Source of the DNA: Allobosea vaviloviae
GTDB lineage: Bacteria > Pseudomonadota > Alphaproteobacteria > Rhizobiales > Beijerinckiaceae
Direction: 5' to 3'
NCBI RefSeq assembly: GCF_001298265.1
Contig: NZ_LGSZ01000009.1
Location: 154,210 to 218,209 of the forward strand
DNA length: 64,000 bases
Shown: in pieces, positions 36,945-47,016 of the stretch
Layout: every line of letters starts with the position of its first letter
Position numbering within the stretch: the stretch's first letter is position 1
Made by a program: the position numbers and the translations under genes
The notes under the pieces: generated by a model
Told to the model about the DNA's origin: nothing
The model's database searches: none
The model's input: only the letters and a program-made list of their open reading frames with translations

Positions 36945-39179
36945 ATGCAGAACCGCCTGTCCAATCTCGGGATCCTGACGCTCGTCTGCATCAGCCTCTT
37001 GCTTGGCGGCGTCGTGCTGGCGACGTTCACCGCGCTTGGATCGCGCCATCGCGCCACGGCAGAGAGCGTGCGCGAGGACGCGGTCTGGGCCTCCTATCAA
37101 CTCGACCGTGAGATCAAGAAGCTCGCTGGTGCGGTTCGCGAGCTGACGGGGGGGTTCACGGATGCGCGTCGCGCGGACGTCATCCTGCGCTACGATATCC
37201 TCTACAGCCGTACCAGCGTGCTGACGAGCGACCACTACGTTCGAAAATTCGGAGATGATGCCGAACTCCTCAGGCTGGCGCAGGATACGCGGGAGCGCAT
37301 CCTCAAGCTGGCGCCGCTGGTCGATGCACTTGGGCCGTCTGCCGAGCAGGCAGATCGTATTTCGTCGTTGCTGGTCGAACTGGATTCCCTCGGGCAAGTG
37401 TCAGAGCGCTTGCTGAACGTGTCCAATCTCGCGCAGTCGCGCATCAGGGTGGAGGATCGCGCGGCGCTGGGTGCGGATTATAGCCGGTTGGCGAACGCCA
37501 TGACGGCATTGATCGCGTCGCTTGCGTTGATCGTCACCTATCTCGGCATCCAACTGTACTTCATCCGCATCGCCCGGCGCCGGTTCGAGCGGCTGAGCGT
37601 CGAAAACGCCGATGCGGCGAAGCGTGCCGAGGCCGGCGCGCGTGCCAAATCGATCTTCCTGGCCACCATGAGCCACGAGATCCGGACTCCCCTGAACGGG
37701 ATCATCGGCATGGTCGACGTCATGCGGGATTCCGTCATGAACGCCGGGCAGCGCGAAAGGCTCGGCATCATCGGTGACTGCAGCGACACACTGCTTGCGC
37801 TGATCGACGACATCCTCGACTTCTCGAAACTGGAATCGGGGGCGGTCGATTTCGAGATGGCGCCGTTCGAACTCGGCGAGGTCTGCGCTGCCGTCACCAA
37901 TGTCATGGGGCAGCGCGCCAGCCAAAAGGGCATCGCGTTGCATGTCGACAACCCGCAGGCCATCGTCACGACGGATGCCACGCGGCTTCGGCAGATTCTC
38001 TTCAACCTGGTCGGCAATGCGGTGAAGTTCACTGACCGCGGCTGCGTGAAGCTCACTTGCAGCCTGGACCATGAGGACCGATTGCGCGTCGAGGTCGAGG
38101 ACACCGGCATCGGCATTCCGCCCGAGGCGCGCGACCGCCTGTTCCAGGACTTCAGCCAACTCGATATCACCATCAACCGCCGCTATGGCGGCACCGGACT
38201 CGGGCTGGCGATCTGCCGCCGCCTGATCCGCGCACTCGGGGGAGACATCGGGGTCAGCCCGCGCGAGGGCGGTGGAAGCCGCTTCTGGTTCACCTTGCCG
38301 GTCGGCCCGGTGGCCGAGTCGAAGGGGCTTCGTGGAACCGAGGTCGATGCCCCGATGGACCAGCGGTTCTCCGGCCGCGTTCTCGTGGTGGAGGACAATC
38401 TCGTCAATTTCACCGTCGCAAGGGAATTGCTGCAGCGAAGCGGCCTTGAGGTCGACCACGCCCCCGATGGCGCGATCGCGATCCATCTGCTGGGCGCCAC
38501 GCATTACGATCTGGTGCTGATGGATATGCAAATGCCCGTCATGAGCGGGCTCGACGCCACCCGGGCCATTCGCGCACAGGGGCGGACGGCGCTGCCGATC
38601 ATTGGACTGACGGCGAACGCGTTCGCCAGTGATCGTGAGGAATGCATGGCCGCCGGCATGAGCGACTTCGTCGCGAAGCCGATCAACCGGGCCAAAATGA
38701 CGGGAATTCTCGCCAGATGGCTGCCGGGACATCCGTCATCGCGCGAGACGACGTCCGATGCGACGCCCGATGACCACCTCCGGGCCGGCGATGGGGGCAT
38801 GCTGATCGACGAGGCGGTCAGAGGGGCCTTGAGGCGCGAGATCGGGGCCGACCTGCTCGACGAGCTGACGCGCGGCTTCTGGGCGGAAGCGACCGGCATG
38901 GCCTCGGAAGCGAGCAAGGCCTTAGCCTCGGGAGAGCGCCATGGAGCTGTCCGTGCCGTGCACACACTCAAGGGCGTGGCCGGAACGCTCGGATTGACCG
39001 CCGTCGAAGCCGCCGCGCAGGCTGCCCAGCATGCGATCGAGACCGATACGGTGTTCGACATGGCCGCACTCCAGACCGCGATCTTGCGGACGGTGCTCGC
39101 TTGCGAAACCGAGATCGACGGCGACGCGGCGACGCCAAAGCGGGACGTCATCCAAACCATCGCCCGCCGGAGCGCCTAG
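36945..39179 (+). CDS. Hybrid sensor histidine kinase with receiver and HPt domains
   Basis: This 744-residue membrane kinase contains a complete phosphorelay. It has TM1 (about 8-28), a ~155-residue helical periplasmic sensor, TM2 (about 186-206), HisKA with H244 in SHEIRTPLNG, a HATPase (DTGIGIPPEARDRLFQDF, GTGLGLAICRRLI), a receiver with its aspartate in LVLMDMQMPVMSG (about D526), and a C-terminal HPt with the histidine in VHTLKGVAGTLG (about H672). The REC-HPt tail should pass phosphate to a separate response regulator, most simply the REC-HD-GYP protein two genes upstream. The small SUOX-like protein between them may present the signal. Confidence 0.93.
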   Translation: MQNRLSNLGILTLVCISLLLGGVVLATFTALGSRHRATAESVREDAVWASYQLDREIKKLAGAVRELTGGFTDARRADVILRYDILYSRTSVLTSDHYVRKFGDDAELLRLAQDTRERILKLAPLVDALGPSAEQADRISSLLVELDSLGQVSERLLNVSNLAQSRIRVEDRAALGADYSRLANAMTALIASLALIVTYLGIQLYFIRIARRRFERLSVENADAAKRAEAGARAKSIFLATMSHEIRTPLNGIIGMVDVMRDSVMNAGQRERLGIIGDCSDTLLALIDDILDFSKLESGAVDFEMAPFELGEVCAAVTNVMGQRASQKGIALHVDNPQAIVTTDATRLRQILFNLVGNAVKFTDRGCVKLTCSLDHEDRLRVEVEDTGIGIPPEARDRLFQDFSQLDITINRRYGGTGLGLAICRRLIRALGGDIGVSPREGGGSRFWFTLPVGPVAESKGLRGTEVDAPMDQRFSGRVLVVEDNLVNFTVARELLQRSGLEVDHAPDGAIAIHLLGATHYDLVLMDMQMPVMSGLDATRAIRAQGRTALPIIGLTANAFASDREECMAAGMSDFVAKPINRAKMTGILARWLPGHPSSRETTSDATPDDHLRAGDGGMLIDEAVRGALRREIGADLLDELTRGFWAEATGMASEASKALASGERHGAVRAVHTLKGVAGTLGLTAVEAAAQAAQHAIETDTVFDMAALQTAILRTVLACETEIDGDAATPKRDVIQTIARRSA

Positions 39180-39309
39180 ACCAGCGCATTCGCACTGTCC
39201 GGGAGGACGCATCGTCGGCTGATCGCGCCCGTCCTGCCACCGACGCATGTTCGAGGGGCACGACGCGATCGACGGGTGGCGACAAGGACGCCGGCTTGCG
39301 ACAGCCCGC

Positions 39310-39340
39310 AAAAAAGCCCCGCTTCCTGCCGGGGCGGGGC
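39310..39340 (-). terminator. Rho-independent terminator of dksA
   Basis: Read on the minus strand, GCCCCGC pairs with GCGGGGC around a 10-13 nt loop, followed by TTTTTT. It lies 28 bases after the dksA stop codon. Confidence 0.85.
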
Positions 39341-39368
39341 CTCTTGAATCGGGGCGGACTGCGGGAGC

Positions 39369-39791
39369 TCAGTCGTCGCGGAAAACCCGCTCATTGCGCT
39401 CGTGGCGCTCCTGGGCTTCGAGCGAGAGCGTCGCGATCGGGCGGGCCTCGAGGCGCTTCAGCGAGATCGGCTCGCCGGTCTCCTCGCAATAGCCGTAGGT
39501 GTTCTCGTCGATCCGGGCGATGGCCGATTCGATCTTGGCGATCAGCTTGCGCTGGCGGTCGCGGGCGCGCAGCTCGATGGCGCGGTCGGTCTCCGAGGAG
39601 GCCCGGTCGGCGATGTCGGGGTGGTTTTCGCTCTCGCTCTGCAGCGTGACCAGCGTCTCGCGGGCTTCCTTGAGGATTTCCTCCTTCCAGGCCATCAGCT
39701 TGCCCCGGAAATACTCGCGCTGCCGGTCGTTCATGAACGGCTCGTCGTCGGAGGGTTTGTAGTCCGCGTCGAGGGTAATCTGCTTCGACAT
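39369..39791 (-). CDS. dksA: RNA polymerase-binding transcription factor DksA
   Basis: DksA inserts its coiled coil into the RNA polymerase secondary channel and, with ppGpp, adjusts rRNA and amino-acid promoters. The 140-residue product has a long coiled coil (about 20-95, REYFRGKLMAWKEEILKEA) with acidic tip DRASSETDRA, then the zinc-finger region YGYCEETGEPISLKRLEARP. Only one of the four canonical zinc cysteines is present, as I recall for other alphaproteobacterial DksA proteins. ATG 39791 gives MSKQITLDADYKPSDDEPFM. The upstream extension of the frame is not conserved. Confidence 0.93.
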   Translation of the reverse strand: MSKQITLDADYKPSDDEPFMNDRQREYFRGKLMAWKEEILKEARETLVTLQSESENHPDIADRASSETDRAIELRARDRQRKLIAKIESAIARIDENTYGYCEETGEPISLKRLEARPIATLSLEAQERHERNERVFRDD

Positions 39792-39977
39792 AGGCGCACT
39801 CTCTGAGTTGGTCGTCCCGCAGCGCCCACCGACCTTGCCGTGGGAGGGCCGCCGATTTGGCGCCCTTATAGCGAGGGACCGATCCGGGAACAATCGGGTT
39901 ACCAAGCACCATCCCGTGCCGTCGCAGAGCCGCCCTTCACGCCCGTCGCAGCCCTGCTGGGTGCGGCCTTTGGGCTT

Positions 39978-40955
39978 TCAGCGCAGGCGTGCCAGGGCGG
40001 CCGCGATGTCGGCCTCGACCAGTCGCGCGATCGGCTGGCGATAATGGCTGTGGTCGAAGAACTGATTCGGATCGCGCAGTTCCGGCCTGTCGCGACGCCA
40101 GTCGATCAGCGCGGTACGCGGACGCTTCGCCGCCAGCGCGGCGAAGGCATCGCGGCAGGCGGTCTCGGAGGACGCGTCGGGTGTGCCGGGCGCGGGCAGG
40201 GCGGTGCGGTAGACGGGCGGGCGGACAAGGATCACCGGCAGGGTCGCAGGCGCCGTGGCGAGCAGGGTCGCCAGCTGTTCAGCTGCGGGATAGCGCCCGG
40301 TCAGGTTCCGGGTCAGGGCCTCGCCCGTGCCGTCGAGTTTCGCACGGATCGCGGGATCGGCGTCATAGCCCTGCGAGGCGTAGTTCGACTCGTAATCCCA
40401 ATAGCCGTCAGGCCGAGCACGCTCGGGGCTGCGCGCCGTCACGAAGGCGAGCCGGCGCTGGAACTCCTCGATCACGTCGAAGCGCATCAGCCCGACGAGA
40501 TAGTCGCGCAAGGATGCCGTGTAGAGCCAGTAGGGGAAGGGCAGGGCCGCGGGCAGGGCCGGGTCGCCCGTGCACCAGTAGTCGTCGACGCCGATGACGA
40601 GCGCATCGGCCGTGCCGCGATGATGGCGCAGGAACCAGTCGATCAGCACCAGCGCCTCTTTCGGCCGGCTGCCAGGCGCGATCAGCGAGACGAATGGGCT
40701 GCCGGTCGCCTGCGTCAGCCGCTCCGGCGAGATCAACTGGATATGCGAATTGCCGAAGATCGCGGCGCGAAAGGCCGGGTCTCGGCCCCGGCTGGCGGCG
40801 GCGGTGCGCGGGCCTTGCGGGCGGACGCCGTCGTTGAATGTCAGCGGCGTGCGCCCGGTGTCGTAGGGGTCGAGTAGGAAGGCGAGCGCCACCGTGCCGA
40901 CCAGCGCGACCGCTGCCGTGACCGCAAAGGTGCGTACGAAGCGCGCCCAGCGCAT
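39978..40955 (-). CDS. SGNH-fold membrane-anchored partner of MBOAT acyltransferase
   Basis: This 325-residue protein has an N-terminal membrane anchor (AVTAAVALVGTVALAFLL) and a periplasmic domain with the SGNH/GDSL-like motif AIFGNSHIQLI near the start and DHSHY near the C-terminus, which would supply Ser-Asp-His. This fits AlgJ/AlgX-like proteins that transfer acetyl groups delivered by an MBOAT membrane protein, and the gene follows such an MBOAT gene directly. ATG 40955 is chosen; an ATG at 41009 would overlap the MBOAT stop. The polysaccharide substrate is unknown, and no glycan synthesis genes are nearby. Confidence 0.78.
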   Translation of the reverse strand: MRWARFVRTFAVTAAVALVGTVALAFLLDPYDTGRTPLTFNDGVRPQGPRTAAASRGRDPAFRAAIFGNSHIQLISPERLTQATGSPFVSLIAPGSRPKEALVLIDWFLRHHRGTADALVIGVDDYWCTGDPALPAALPFPYWLYTASLRDYLVGLMRFDVIEEFQRRLAFVTARSPERARPDGYWDYESNYASQGYDADPAIRAKLDGTGEALTRNLTGRYPAAEQLATLLATAPATLPVILVRPPVYRTALPAPGTPDASSETACRDAFAALAAKRPRTALIDWRRDRPELRDPNQFFDHSHYRQPIARLVEADIAAALARLR

Positions 40956-40983
40956 GGCTGCGCCTGGGGCAGCCGTCTCGGGC

Positions 40984-42357
40984 TCAGAACTGGAAGTAGA
41001 TGAACTCATAATTGGCGTCTTCGCCGATCTTGAACAGGATGAGGACGAACAGCGCGGCAGCCATGACCGCCAGCCAGCGGGACGGCGGCAGCCGGTGGAC
41101 AAGCGCCCAGGCGGTGGGGCCGATGATCGCGAAGGCTGCCGCCGGCAGCAAGGCGCGCCATTTGAAGCCCGTGCCGAGGGGAGCAAAGCCGAGCAGACCC
41201 TTGTAGATCGCCAGCGCCGCCTCGAAGCTCGGGGCCCGGAACAGCACCCAGCACAGGGTCACGAACAGGAGGGTCAGGAACCAGCCGAGGATGGCGGGCA
41301 TCGGCCACCCGGAGCGGCGCCAGAACAGCGCCACGATCAGCGCTAGCCCATGGGCCGCGCCCCAGGCGACATAGGTCCAGCCTGCGCCATGCCAGAGGCC
41401 GCCCAGCGCCATCGTGGCAAACAGCGCCCAGACCTGCCGTGGCAGGCCGTGCTTCGAGCCGCCGAGCCCGATGTAGAGATAATCGCGCAGGAAGCGCGAG
41501 AGGGTCATGTGCCAGCGCCGCCAGAAATCCTGGATGCTGGCGGCGCGATAGGGCACCTCGAAGTTCTGCGGCAGCACGATGCCGAAGAGCAGCGCCAGCC
41601 CCAGCGCCATGTCGGTATAGCCCGAGAAATCGAAATAGATCTGGAAGGCGAAGGCCAGCGTGCCTTGCCAGGCTTCGGCAACCGAGACGACCTTGCCGGC
41701 GGCGGCTGCCGCGAAGACCGGGTTGGCGTATTCCGCCAGGGGATCGCCGAGCAGGACCTTCTTGGCGAGGCCGGCGGTCAGCAGCAGAAGCCCACGTCCG
41801 AAGCGCTCGGCGGCATCAGTGCGCCGATAAGGCCGCTCCTCGAACTGGTGCATGATCTCGCGCCAGCGCACCAGCGGCCCAGCCAGCACCTGCGGGAAGA
41901 AGGCGATGTAGAGCCCATAGCGTACGAGATCGAAGCGCGGGGCCTGTCCGCGCCTGAGATCGGTCAGGTACATGACATGGTGGAAGGTGAAGAAGGAGAT
42001 GCCGAGCGGCAGCGCCAGATCGAGCTTCGGCGCCGGCAATCCCGGAATCATCGCAGCGAGATCGGCGAAGAAGTTGAAGTATTTGAACAGTGCCAGCACG
42101 GCGAGGTTGCCGATGATCGCGGCCGTGATCAGCCCGCCGGCCCTCGTCCTGTGGAAGGCCTCGGCGATCAGCCAGTTGAGCGTGATCGAGACGACGAGCA
42201 GCGGCAGGAAGCGCCAGTCCCACCAGGCATAGAAGGCCAGCGACAGCGCGAGCAGAAGAGCCAGCCGCCAGGCCGGCACAAAGCGCTCGACGAGCCCGTG
42301 CAGGCAAAGCGCCAGCGGCAGGAAGGCGAGCAGGAAGGCGAAGGAGTTGAAGAGCAT
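40984..42357 (-). CDS. MBOAT family O-acyltransferase (AlgI-like)
   Basis: This 457-residue polytopic membrane protein has about ten hydrophobic segments. The membrane-bound O-acyltransferase signature is present: FWRRWHMTLSRFLRDYLYIGLGG followed by GGLWHGAGWTYVAWGAAHG, which holds the conserved histidine. These are the AlgI hallmarks. Such proteins pass acetyl groups across the inner membrane for polysaccharide or other periplasmic O-acetylation. The SGNH-type partner gene follows on the same strand. ATG 42357 opens with LFNSFAFLLAFLPLAL, the family N-terminus. Confidence 0.93.
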   Translation of the reverse strand: MLFNSFAFLLAFLPLALCLHGLVERFVPAWRLALLLALSLAFYAWWDWRFLPLLVVSITLNWLIAEAFHRTRAGGLITAAIIGNLAVLALFKYFNFFADLAAMIPGLPAPKLDLALPLGISFFTFHHVMYLTDLRRGQAPRFDLVRYGLYIAFFPQVLAGPLVRWREIMHQFEERPYRRTDAAERFGRGLLLLTAGLAKKVLLGDPLAEYANPVFAAAAAGKVVSVAEAWQGTLAFAFQIYFDFSGYTDMALGLALLFGIVLPQNFEVPYRAASIQDFWRRWHMTLSRFLRDYLYIGLGGSKHGLPRQVWALFATMALGGLWHGAGWTYVAWGAAHGLALIVALFWRRSGWPMPAILGWFLTLLFVTLCWVLFRAPSFEAALAIYKGLLGFAPLGTGFKWRALLPAAAFAIIGPTAWALVHRLPPSRWLAVMAAALFVLILFKIGEDANYEFIYFQF

Positions 42358-42535
42358 CGTTGACGCGGTTGGAGACCCAGCGTCGCATTAGACGAATCGT
42401 CGGCAGGTGTCATGCGTGCGAATTGATTCGCCGCAATGCTCGACGTCCGCGCCACTCAGCGCGAATCTCCTTGACGGCCACTGCCATCATCCGTTCCGTC
42501 GGTGGGCGCAATGTAAGGATGAAAGCAAGAACGCC

Positions 42536-44335
42536 ATGCTGATTCTCATTCTGACACTTGTGGCGCTGCTTGCAGCTGTCGTTCTTGCGGTCCTTGCGCG
42601 GCGCGGCGATCCAGAAGCGGCGATCACGCCAGGCGCCGCGCTGGCGCTGAAACGCGGCACCACGCTCGGCGCGGGGGCCGGACTGGCCGCTCTCGTCGCG
42701 GTCTTCCTGTTCGCGTCGACTTCGTATGTCGTGGTCGGTCCGAACCAGGCGGGACATCTCAAGCGCATCTATGGCGGCAGCGATCTGCCCACCGGCAAGA
42801 TCATCGCCGTGAACGGGGAAAAGGGGCCGCAGGCTGATATCCTCGGTCCAGGCTTCCACTTCATCCCCTTCGTGAACGTGCTGCATCAGGTCGAGCAGTT
42901 CGACGTCGTCACCGTGCCCAACGGCTCCTATGGGCGACTTGTGGCCAATGACGGCATGGCGACGCCGACCGGCACCTTCATGGCGCCGGCGATCCCGGAC
43001 GACCGGATTGAAAAAATGCTGGACGGGCGCACCTTCCTGACGTCGGGCGGGTATCGAGGCGCCCAGGAAACCGTACTGAAGCCCGGCATCTACCGGCTCA
43101 ACCGCTATCTGTTCGACGTCGAGATCAACAACCGCACTGTCGCCAGCGTGGTGCCGGCCGGCTTCGTCGGGGTGATCAAGTCGAATGTCGCCGCGCCTGG
43201 CGTCGCCTGCCGCGAGGAAAAGGCCCAGACGGCGGACAGTTCCGACGCCATCGTCGTTCCCGTTGTGCCCGCGGGCTGCGTTGGCATCTGGCGCAGCGTG
43301 CTGTTGCCGGGTGCGTACTACCTCAACCATCAGGCCTACGAGATGACCCAGGTCGATACCCGCGTACAGACCTGGGAATACAAGGGCGGATTCCGCAAGC
43401 GCATCATCGATCTCTCTGTCGACGATCAGGGCCGGATTCGACAGGTCGAGCGCTTCGTCGAGCAACCGACCCCGAAAGAGGCCGCCGATCAGGCGATCTT
43501 CGTCAAGATCGAAGGGTGGGACATTCCGGTCGAGTTGCGCGTGGTCGTTCAGGTTCCGCCGGAAAACGCGCCGCTGGTGGTTGGCGGCGTCGGCGGGCTC
43601 GAGCAGATCGAGGACCGCATCCTGACCCCGACGATCCGCTCGATCGTCCGAAACGTTGCCGGCTCGTCTATCCGCGTGCCTGTCCGCAATGCGGCTGGCG
43701 AACTTGCCGGTCAGTTCCAGACCCGCCCAACGCGCGTCCTCGACCTGATCGACAACCGCGACGCGCTCGAAAGCACGATCGAGCAGCAGATTCGCGTCGA
43801 GGGTCGCAAGGCCGGCATCGAGATCAAGGAGGTCCGCATGGGCGAGCCTTCGATCCCGCCCGAATTGCTGGTTTCGAGGCTGCGCGAGCAACTCGCCGAG
43901 CAGCTCTCGCGCGCCTATACCCGCGAGACCGAGGCGCAGAAAGTCAGGCTCGACACCGAGGCCGCGCGCGCGCGGGCCGACCAGCAGCGCGAATTCGTTG
44001 CGGCCCAGATCGGCGTGCAGGTCGCCGAGCAGCGCCAGAAGGAACGCCAGCTTCTCGGCCAGGCGGAGCGCGGCTACCTTGAGGAATTGGCCAAGGGTCA
44101 GAACGCCCAGGCCAACGTGCTCGGGCAGGATCGCGTCGCCTACCTGCAGGCGCTGGAGAAAGTGCTGGCCACGCTCGAGAAGAAGCCAGAGCTGGTCAAT
44201 CTCGTCGGGAAGCTCGTGCCGAACACGGTCGTGACGAGCGGCGGCGATGGGTTGGCGGGCGCGGCGGCGCTTCTCTCAGGTGCGTTGTCGTCGCAATCGA
44301 CCACGCCGACCGCTCAGAACCGGCCGGCGCGTTGA
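42536..44335 (+). CDS. SPFH/band 7 family membrane protein
   Basis: This 599-residue protein has an N-terminal hydrophobic stretch (MLILILTLVALLAAVVLAVL), a second segment (about 45-63), an SPFH/prohibitin domain (about 65-430, YVVVGPNQAGHLKRIYGG through IEIKEVRMGEPSIPPELL) and a long Gln/Glu/Arg-rich coiled coil (about 450-545), as in flotillin-like proteins. The last ~50 residues are flexible. Such proteins form membrane microdomains or protease regulators. It is longer than stomatin types. ATG 42536 is chosen because it starts the membrane segment. It is isolated and convergent with the carboxylase gene. Confidence 0.85.
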   Translation: MLILILTLVALLAAVVLAVLARRGDPEAAITPGAALALKRGTTLGAGAGLAALVAVFLFASTSYVVVGPNQAGHLKRIYGGSDLPTGKIIAVNGEKGPQADILGPGFHFIPFVNVLHQVEQFDVVTVPNGSYGRLVANDGMATPTGTFMAPAIPDDRIEKMLDGRTFLTSGGYRGAQETVLKPGIYRLNRYLFDVEINNRTVASVVPAGFVGVIKSNVAAPGVACREEKAQTADSSDAIVVPVVPAGCVGIWRSVLLPGAYYLNHQAYEMTQVDTRVQTWEYKGGFRKRIIDLSVDDQGRIRQVERFVEQPTPKEAADQAIFVKIEGWDIPVELRVVVQVPPENAPLVVGGVGGLEQIEDRILTPTIRSIVRNVAGSSIRVPVRNAAGELAGQFQTRPTRVLDLIDNRDALESTIEQQIRVEGRKAGIEIKEVRMGEPSIPPELLVSRLREQLAEQLSRAYTRETEAQKVRLDTEAARARADQQREFVAAQIGVQVAEQRQKERQLLGQAERGYLEELAKGQNAQANVLGQDRVAYLQALEKVLATLEKKPELVNLVGKLVPNTVVTSGGDGLAGAAALLSGALSSQSTTPTAQNRPAR

Positions 44336-44359
44336 GACCACTGCGGCCGACGCCGCATC

Positions 44360-45889
<1,530 letters not shown>

Positions 45890-46195
45890 GATGGACGCCC
45901 CGGAGCCGACGAATGGTCTTGTCGCTTCCGGATTAAGCGGGCGCGGGGCGGGAGTCCATCGGCAGATGGTCGTGCAAGAACGTGGGTGGGCTGTCACAAG
46001 CGAGCGCCAGGTTACTCCCTCCCCCCCGCTTGCGGTGGGGAGGCCCGCGCTGGGGGGCAGTGCCGCTCGGCACCACGATTACGGGCAGCGCTCCGGCTTT
46101 GCGGCCCCCCACCCTAACCCTCCCCACCGCAAGCGGGGGAAGGGGAAGAGCCCGCCGGACACGTCGCTGGTGCCCCTGCCAACCGGGCCGGAGTC
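45890..46195. repeat. Gene-free stretch with long palindrome (family B)
   Basis: The 306 bases between pccB and the ATP12 gene hold no gene. Outer arms at 46015-46043 and 46119-46145 are inverted copies around CCGCTTGCGGTGGGGAGG. An inner pair TGGGGGGC (46051-46058) and GCCCCCCA (46104-46111) extends it, giving an imperfect palindrome of about 130 bases that could extrude a cruciform or form an RNA hairpin. Confidence 0.75.
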
Positions 46196-46984
46196 TCACC
46201 CCTGCGTGAGCAGCAGCACCGCCGCGTCGAATTCCGTCCGCCGGATGGCGCGGCGCTCGGCGGCGTCCTCGTCCTGGCCCCAGATGCCGATCTGGTAGTC
46301 CTCGTCGAGATGGGCAGCGGCCCAGATCGCATCCGCATCGCGCTGACCGAGGGCGAGCGCCAGCATCAGGATGGTCGAGCCGGTCAGCGTCATGACGTTA
46401 TGGGCGCCGGCCAGCGCGACGGGCGCGGCGATCTTGGCGACGTGGCGGGCGACGGCGTCGAGCGTGGTCTGAGGCTGCTCTGCGAAGACGATGCCCTGTG
46501 CCAGGATGAAGCGCGCGCCGATCGCGTCCTCGACGCCGTGGCGGATCGGTTCCCAGACCGCGTCCTGCAGTGCGACCAATTCCTGCGGTTCGCCGGCGCG
46601 GTAGCAGAGCGCGTCGCTGCCTGCATAGCGCACGATCTCGGCGCGCACCGCCTCATGCTGGTCCGCGACCCCATCGAGCGCCGAATTGACCAGCCGGGTC
46701 AGCGGCATGCGGGCCGGATCGATCTTTTCGCTCGGTGCGTGCCATTCGGCGGCGAGCGCCTCGGCGACGGGGCGCGATGTCACCGCCAGCGGGTTGCGGG
46801 CCGGGGTGCGCGCTGTGCGGCCGTCGAGCGCGACATGGAACAGCCCGTCGCGCTCCAGCACGGCGGCGCTTTCGTAGAAGCGGCTCGGCAGGGCGTTGCG
46901 CATCGCTTTTTGCGCGGCGGCGACGGGATCGGGCTGGCGCAGGCCTTCGGCGCCGAAGCGGGCGAGGAAATCATCGGTCGACAT
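46196..46984 (-). CDS. ATP12 family F1-ATPase assembly chaperone
   Basis: This 262-residue cytosolic protein matches the ATP12 chaperone family, which in mitochondria binds the F1 alpha subunit during ATP synthase assembly and is conserved in alphaproteobacteria. Recognisable segments are GLFHVALDGRTARTPARNPL, AAEWHAPSEKIDPARMPLTR, DALCYRAGEP and AHLDEDYQIGIWGQDEDAAERR near the C-terminus. Length is typical. It starts at ATG 46984, 32 bases after the P1 peptidase gene ends, so the two may be cotranscribed. Its function in bacteria is inferred from the family. Confidence 0.9.
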   Translation of the reverse strand: MSTDDFLARFGAEGLRQPDPVAAAQKAMRNALPSRFYESAAVLERDGLFHVALDGRTARTPARNPLAVTSRPVAEALAAEWHAPSEKIDPARMPLTRLVNSALDGVADQHEAVRAEIVRYAGSDALCYRAGEPQELVALQDAVWEPIRHGVEDAIGARFILAQGIVFAEQPQTTLDAVARHVAKIAAPVALAGAHNVMTLTGSTILMLALALGQRDADAIWAAAHLDEDYQIGIWGQDEDAAERRAIRRTEFDAAVLLLTQG

Positions 46985-47016
46985 GGCCGGGCCTCTAGCA
47001 CGCTCTGCCTGCGCGG

